Made by a program: the position numbers and the translations under genes. Shown here one piece after another: positions 61,554 through 64,000 of a stretch of 64,000 bases of DNA. The notes under the pieces were generated by a model that did not search any database, was not told the DNA's origin, and saw only the letters and a program-made list of their open reading frames with translations. The stretch's first letter is position 1. The number at the start of each line of letters is the position of its first letter. The DNA is taken from positions 44,489 through 108,488 of the forward strand of contig NZ_FTNA01000013.1 of NCBI RefSeq assembly GCF_900156205.1, read 5' to 3'. The DNA is from Leptospira interrogans. GTDB taxonomy: Bacteria; Spirochaetota; Leptospiria; Leptospirales; Leptospiraceae.

Positions 61554-62210
61554 ATGCAGGAAATTTTTCAGGCGATAGCGAGCGGTCAAAAGGCGAAAGT
61601 GATCGGACTATTAAAAAGAGATCCTAACCTTTTTCAGAGTTTAACCGAAGAAGGAATCACTCCCGTTTTATTCTCTCTTTATTATGGAAAATTAGATATT
61701 TCTAAAGAAATTTACGAAATCAGTCCCAGTAGAAACCTTTTCGAAGCAGTAGCTTTGGGGGATTTAGAAGAAACAAAAAGATTGATTTCTAAATCAACGG
61801 ATGTGGTCAATTTTCTATCTGCAGATGGTTGGTCTGCGTTACATCTCGCTTCTTATTTCGGTCATTTAGAAATTGCAAAATTCTTAATATTTTCAGGAGC
61901 AGATCTTAGTCTTACTTCTAAGAGTAAGTTGTCTTATGGAAATACTGCGTTACATTCTGCGGTAGCGACCGGAAAAAAAGAAGTCGTGGAACTTCTTTTG
62001 GAAAAAGGGGCGGACTCAAATTCGCTTCAAAATCCGGGAGAAATTACACCTTTGCATATCGCCGCAAGTCGATCCGGAAGCGTAGATATTATACGATTAC
62101 TTTTAAAAAAAGGAGCGGATAAAAAGTTGATCAGTTCCGAAGGACAAACACCTTATACAATCGCATTTGAAAAAGGAAACATGACAGAAGCGAAATTATT
62201 AGAGGTTTGA
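61554..62210 (+). CDS. Ankyrin-repeat protein, cytoplasmic
   Basis: A 218-residue protein without a signal peptide, made almost wholly of ankyrin units: an N-terminal cap ([20 protein letters not shown]), then [78 protein letters not shown] and [26 protein letters not shown] nine bases before the ATG supports the start. Unlike the two other ankyrin proteins in the window it should stay in the cytoplasm. It has no operon partner. Partner protein unknown. Confidence 0.88.
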   Translation: MQEIFQAIASGQKAKVIGLLKRDPNLFQSLTEEGITPVLFSLYYGKLDISKEIYEISPSRNLFEAVALGDLEETKRLISKSTDVVNFLSADGWSALHLASYFGHLEIAKFLIFSGADLSLTSKSKLSYGNTALHSAVATGKKEVVELLLEKGADSNSLQNPGEITPLHIAASRSGSVDIIRLLLKKGADKKLISSEGQTPYTIAFEKGNMTEAKLLEV

Positions 62211-62687
62211 AAGTTAAATTCTAAGAACTTAACTATAAGATCTGAAAACAATTAAAGTTGGTGATTTCGTTAATTAACTTATAAAATTTGAGCAGTAAAA
62301 ATTTTACCGTAAAGAACTGTTTGAGTGCGGAATATTAGTACTTTGTTTATAGTTTCGAATAAAAAACGCAGTGGATTTTTATAGTGGAGTTGTTGAAAAA
62401 TTTCATAGCGGCGATTAATAGAACTGCTTCAAACAACCATTTCATGAAACAAAATGAAGAATTCATTTTTCAAAAACTCTAAAAGTTATAGCTCATATAA
62501 AAATATAAAGTTAATATATATTTTTATAGATAAATATTATAATTTTTTTTTATATAAAATAAATTTTTATTCAAAGGTATCTATTGTAATGAAATTTTTA
62601 TATAAAAATTTTATTTTAAGATTGTTGTTCTTAAGTTTATAAAGATTTTATAGACACTAAAAGATAATTGAATCTATGGAGTGATGT
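62211..62687. repeat. Intergenic region with R4 and M1 repeats
   Basis: No gene. An inverted R4-like repeat at about 62265-62355, an M1 element at 62386-62481, then 160 bases of very AT-rich DNA that contains a 62-codon low-complexity frame I do not accept. Confidence 0.5.
62386..62481. repeat. M1-family element, inverted orientation
   Basis: GGAGTTGTTGAAAAATTTCA at the left and CATTTTTCAAAAACTCTA at the right; interior as in the inverted copy at 43714 (ATAGCGGCGATTAATAGA, CATTTCATGAAAC). About 96 bases. Confidence 0.75.
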
Positions 62688-63140
62688 ATGGAAACTATTC
62701 GTTTTTCTATTTTAATTGACGCAGACGTAAAAACCGTTTGGCATAAAATGCTTGAGGATTCGAGTTACAGAATTTGGGCTAAAGAGTTTCATGAAGGTTC
62801 CTATTTCGAAGGAAGTTGGGAAAAAGAAAGTGAAATCCGTTTTTTGGCCCAGGATGAGAATGATAAGCCGCAAGGAATGTATGCTAAGATTCGGGAAAAT
62901 ATACCTTATCAATTTATTTCTATAGAACATATCGGGCTTATATCCGGCGGGGTAATCGATACCGAAAGCGAGGAAGTAAAAAAATGGACCCCCGCTTTTG
63001 AAAACTATACGTTTCAAGAAGAATCCAATGGAAAAACAAAGTTGATTATAGAAATGCAAACGATCGAAGAATATAAATCCATGTTCGAAGAAATGTGGCC
63101 TAAGGCTTTAAAATCTCTCAAAGAATTGTGTGAAAAGTAG
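62688..63140 (+). CDS. AHSA1/SRPBCC-domain protein
   Basis: A 150-residue protein with one START-like (SRPBCC) domain of the AHSA1 branch. It starts ETIRFSILIDADVKTVWHKM, the usual strand and first helix, continues with YFEGSWEKESEIRFLAQ, and ends with the long helix TIEEYKSMFEEMWPKALKSL. Such domains form a deep pocket for hydrophobic ligands; many bacterial members have no known role. GGAGTGATGT before the ATG supplies a good ribosome binding site. Single-gene unit between repeat-rich gaps. Confidence 0.88.
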   Translation: METIRFSILIDADVKTVWHKMLEDSSYRIWAKEFHEGSYFEGSWEKESEIRFLAQDENDKPQGMYAKIRENIPYQFISIEHIGLISGGVIDTESEEVKKWTPAFENYTFQEESNGKTKLIIEMQTIEEYKSMFEEMWPKALKSLKELCEK

Positions 63141-63579
63141 TTTGTTTTCTTTTTCAATAAACTCTCAATCTCATTTTTTAGAATGAGTGATACTTTAGAA
63201 CTTTATAAATTTTATATATAACTTTAAAAGATATTACTGTCCCCTATAAAATTGAGTTCCCATAAATGTTGTGATAAAGTGTCGATTAACGTTAGTTCGA
63301 TATAATTCAATGCAAAAGCGATTGAAGTATAGCCTCTTTCAAGCTCAGCGTCTCTCTTCTATTGGTCGTTTGACAGATCGTGTTGTGGAATGTAAGCTTT
63401 ACACAGGATTTGTGGTAATTTCGACAGATTTATATTGAGATCCAAATACTTGTGGGGACTTCTACGGATCACGTTCTATAACAAATTGAAATCAGGAAAT
63501 TTTTTTGTCCCTCAAATTGTTGATCGGAGTTGAAAGTATGGTCCAGCAATGCGCCTATTTTCGTATACTGAAGTTATAT

Positions 63580-63667
63580 TAGGATTATTGAAAGTGGTGA
63601 TTAATAAGATTACCTCCATCAATCGTTTTCATAAAACAAATGGAGAATTTATTTTTCAAAAACTCTA
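63580..63667. repeat. M1-family element, diverged, inverted orientation
   Basis: TAGGATTATTGAAAGTGGTG at the left and TTATTTTTCAAAAACTCTA at the right. The interior CATCAATCGTTTTCATAAAA shows the inverted orientation. The left end has lost part of the usual terminus. 88 bases, two bases after an M2 element. Confidence 0.6.
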
Positions 63668-63906
63668 TTATTGATGTGTAATCTATTGGATTGAATATTC
63701 TGTTATATAATCCGGAGTAAGCTTATATAGTCCGGTATAATTTTTTCAAATAGTACATTCAAAAAATATAAAGTATTTAAGAAGCAGACGCTCTTTCTAA
63801 TTTTAGAAAGGTCAAACTTATGTTCGATAAAATCTAAATAAAATTAGAATATTCTATTAAACCTGAATAGAACAATTTTGAATTTACAACGTGTCCCAAA
63901 ACCTGC

Positions 63907-64000
63907 CGAGCGATTCGTAAAGAGCGAGGCATTGAGTTATCCCGAGCGATTCGTAAAGAGCGAGGCATTGAGTTATCCCGAGCGATTCGTAAAGAGCGAG
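63907..64000. repeat. 36-base tandem repeat, at least 2.6 copies, continues past the window
   Basis: Units start CGAGCGATTCGTAAAGAGCG at 63907, 63943 and 63979, exactly 36 bases apart and identical as far as visible. The last base of the window is still inside the repeat, so the copy number is unknown. The unit resembles GCGATTCGTAGAGAGCAGC within the M2 element at 46655-46800. No protein is encoded. Confidence 0.95.

Larger units (their letters stand above)
63141..64000. repeat. Intergenic region with M2 and M1 elements and a terminal tandem repeat
   Basis: No gene. An M2-like element spans about 63285-63577 (ATTAACGTTAGTTCGATATA to ATACTGAAGTTATATTA), an inverted M1 element follows at once (63580-63667), and a 36-base tandem repeat begins at 63907 and runs off the window. 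Confidence 0.55.

Noticed and set aside
62454..62642. 62-codon frame rich in Phe, Lys, Ile and Tyr
   Set aside because: Low-complexity translation of very AT-rich DNA starting inside an M1 element.

Overview
The window is AT-rich DNA from a pathogenic Leptospira (most likely the L. interrogans / kirschneri / noguchii group). The evidence is the gene content: a DUF1564 gene, a Leptospira Cys-rich secreted protein, several ankyrin and leucine-rich-repeat proteins, a spirochaete-type shortened SMC, relaxed spirochaetal lipoboxes, IS110 and Uma2 debris, and 46-base tandem repeats like those used for Leptospira strain typing. Species identity is an inference.

Layout. 1-3.3 kb: repeat DNA and a secreted ankyrin protein. 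3.3-7.0 kb: smpB, der, plsY and two unknown genes, tightly packed. 7.0-8.6 kb: repeat-rich desert. 8.6-13.9 kb: a DUF115/MptE-like gene divergent from smc, then a DUF1564 gene. 14.4-18.1 kb: an unknown gene, tRNA-Met and a Cys-rich secreted protein on the minus strand; glnA on the plus strand behind a good sigma-54 promoter match. 18.3-20.4 kb: IS110 transposase fragment and two exported unknowns. 21.4-22.9 kb: a DsbD-like reductase. 24.2-29.9 kb: purL, an LRR lipoprotein and ileS in series. 30.2-34.5 kb: a divergent pair of units, a STAS protein with a lipoprotein, and a large spirochaetal unknown with a nitrilase-fold protein that lacks its Cys. 34.6-38.5 kb: PIN-domain pseudogene, 46-base tandem repeat, secreted ankyrin protein, amidase, Uma2 pseudogene. 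38.6-43.6 kb: a five-gene overlapping series (Gfo/Idh/MocA oxidoreductase, ABC1/UbiB kinase, lspA, cyclic-nucleotide-binding protein, AI-2E family permease). 44.3-50.2 kb: EamA and bile-acid:sodium transporters, DUF374 acyltransferase, lipase-like lipoprotein. 50.4-55.1 kb: CHASE3 histidine kinase with response regulator, methyltransferase, CapA-like protein. 56.3-60.9 kb: LRR protein, then cobalamin riboswitch, BtuB-like receptor and a propeller-like lipoprotein. 61.5-64 kb: ankyrin protein, AHSA1/SRPBCC protein, and a 36-base tandem repeat running off the window.

How genes work together. The riboswitch, TonB-dependent receptor and propeller lipoprotein form a coherent vitamin B12 uptake unit, resembling the BtuB-BtuG arrangement of Bacteroides in design. 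glnA shows nitrogen-type control at the promoter, but its adenylylation tyrosine is replaced by Phe. The overlapping kinase and regulator genes are a complete two-component pair.

The most unusual feature is the intergenic DNA. Almost every gap is built from a few families of short elements with terminal inverted repeats (called M1, M2, R3, R4 and R5 here). They are MITE-like, carry no transposase, often lie head to tail, and two of them appear to have given rise to tandem-repeat arrays. Several older genes (IS110, PIN, Uma2) survive only as fragments between them.
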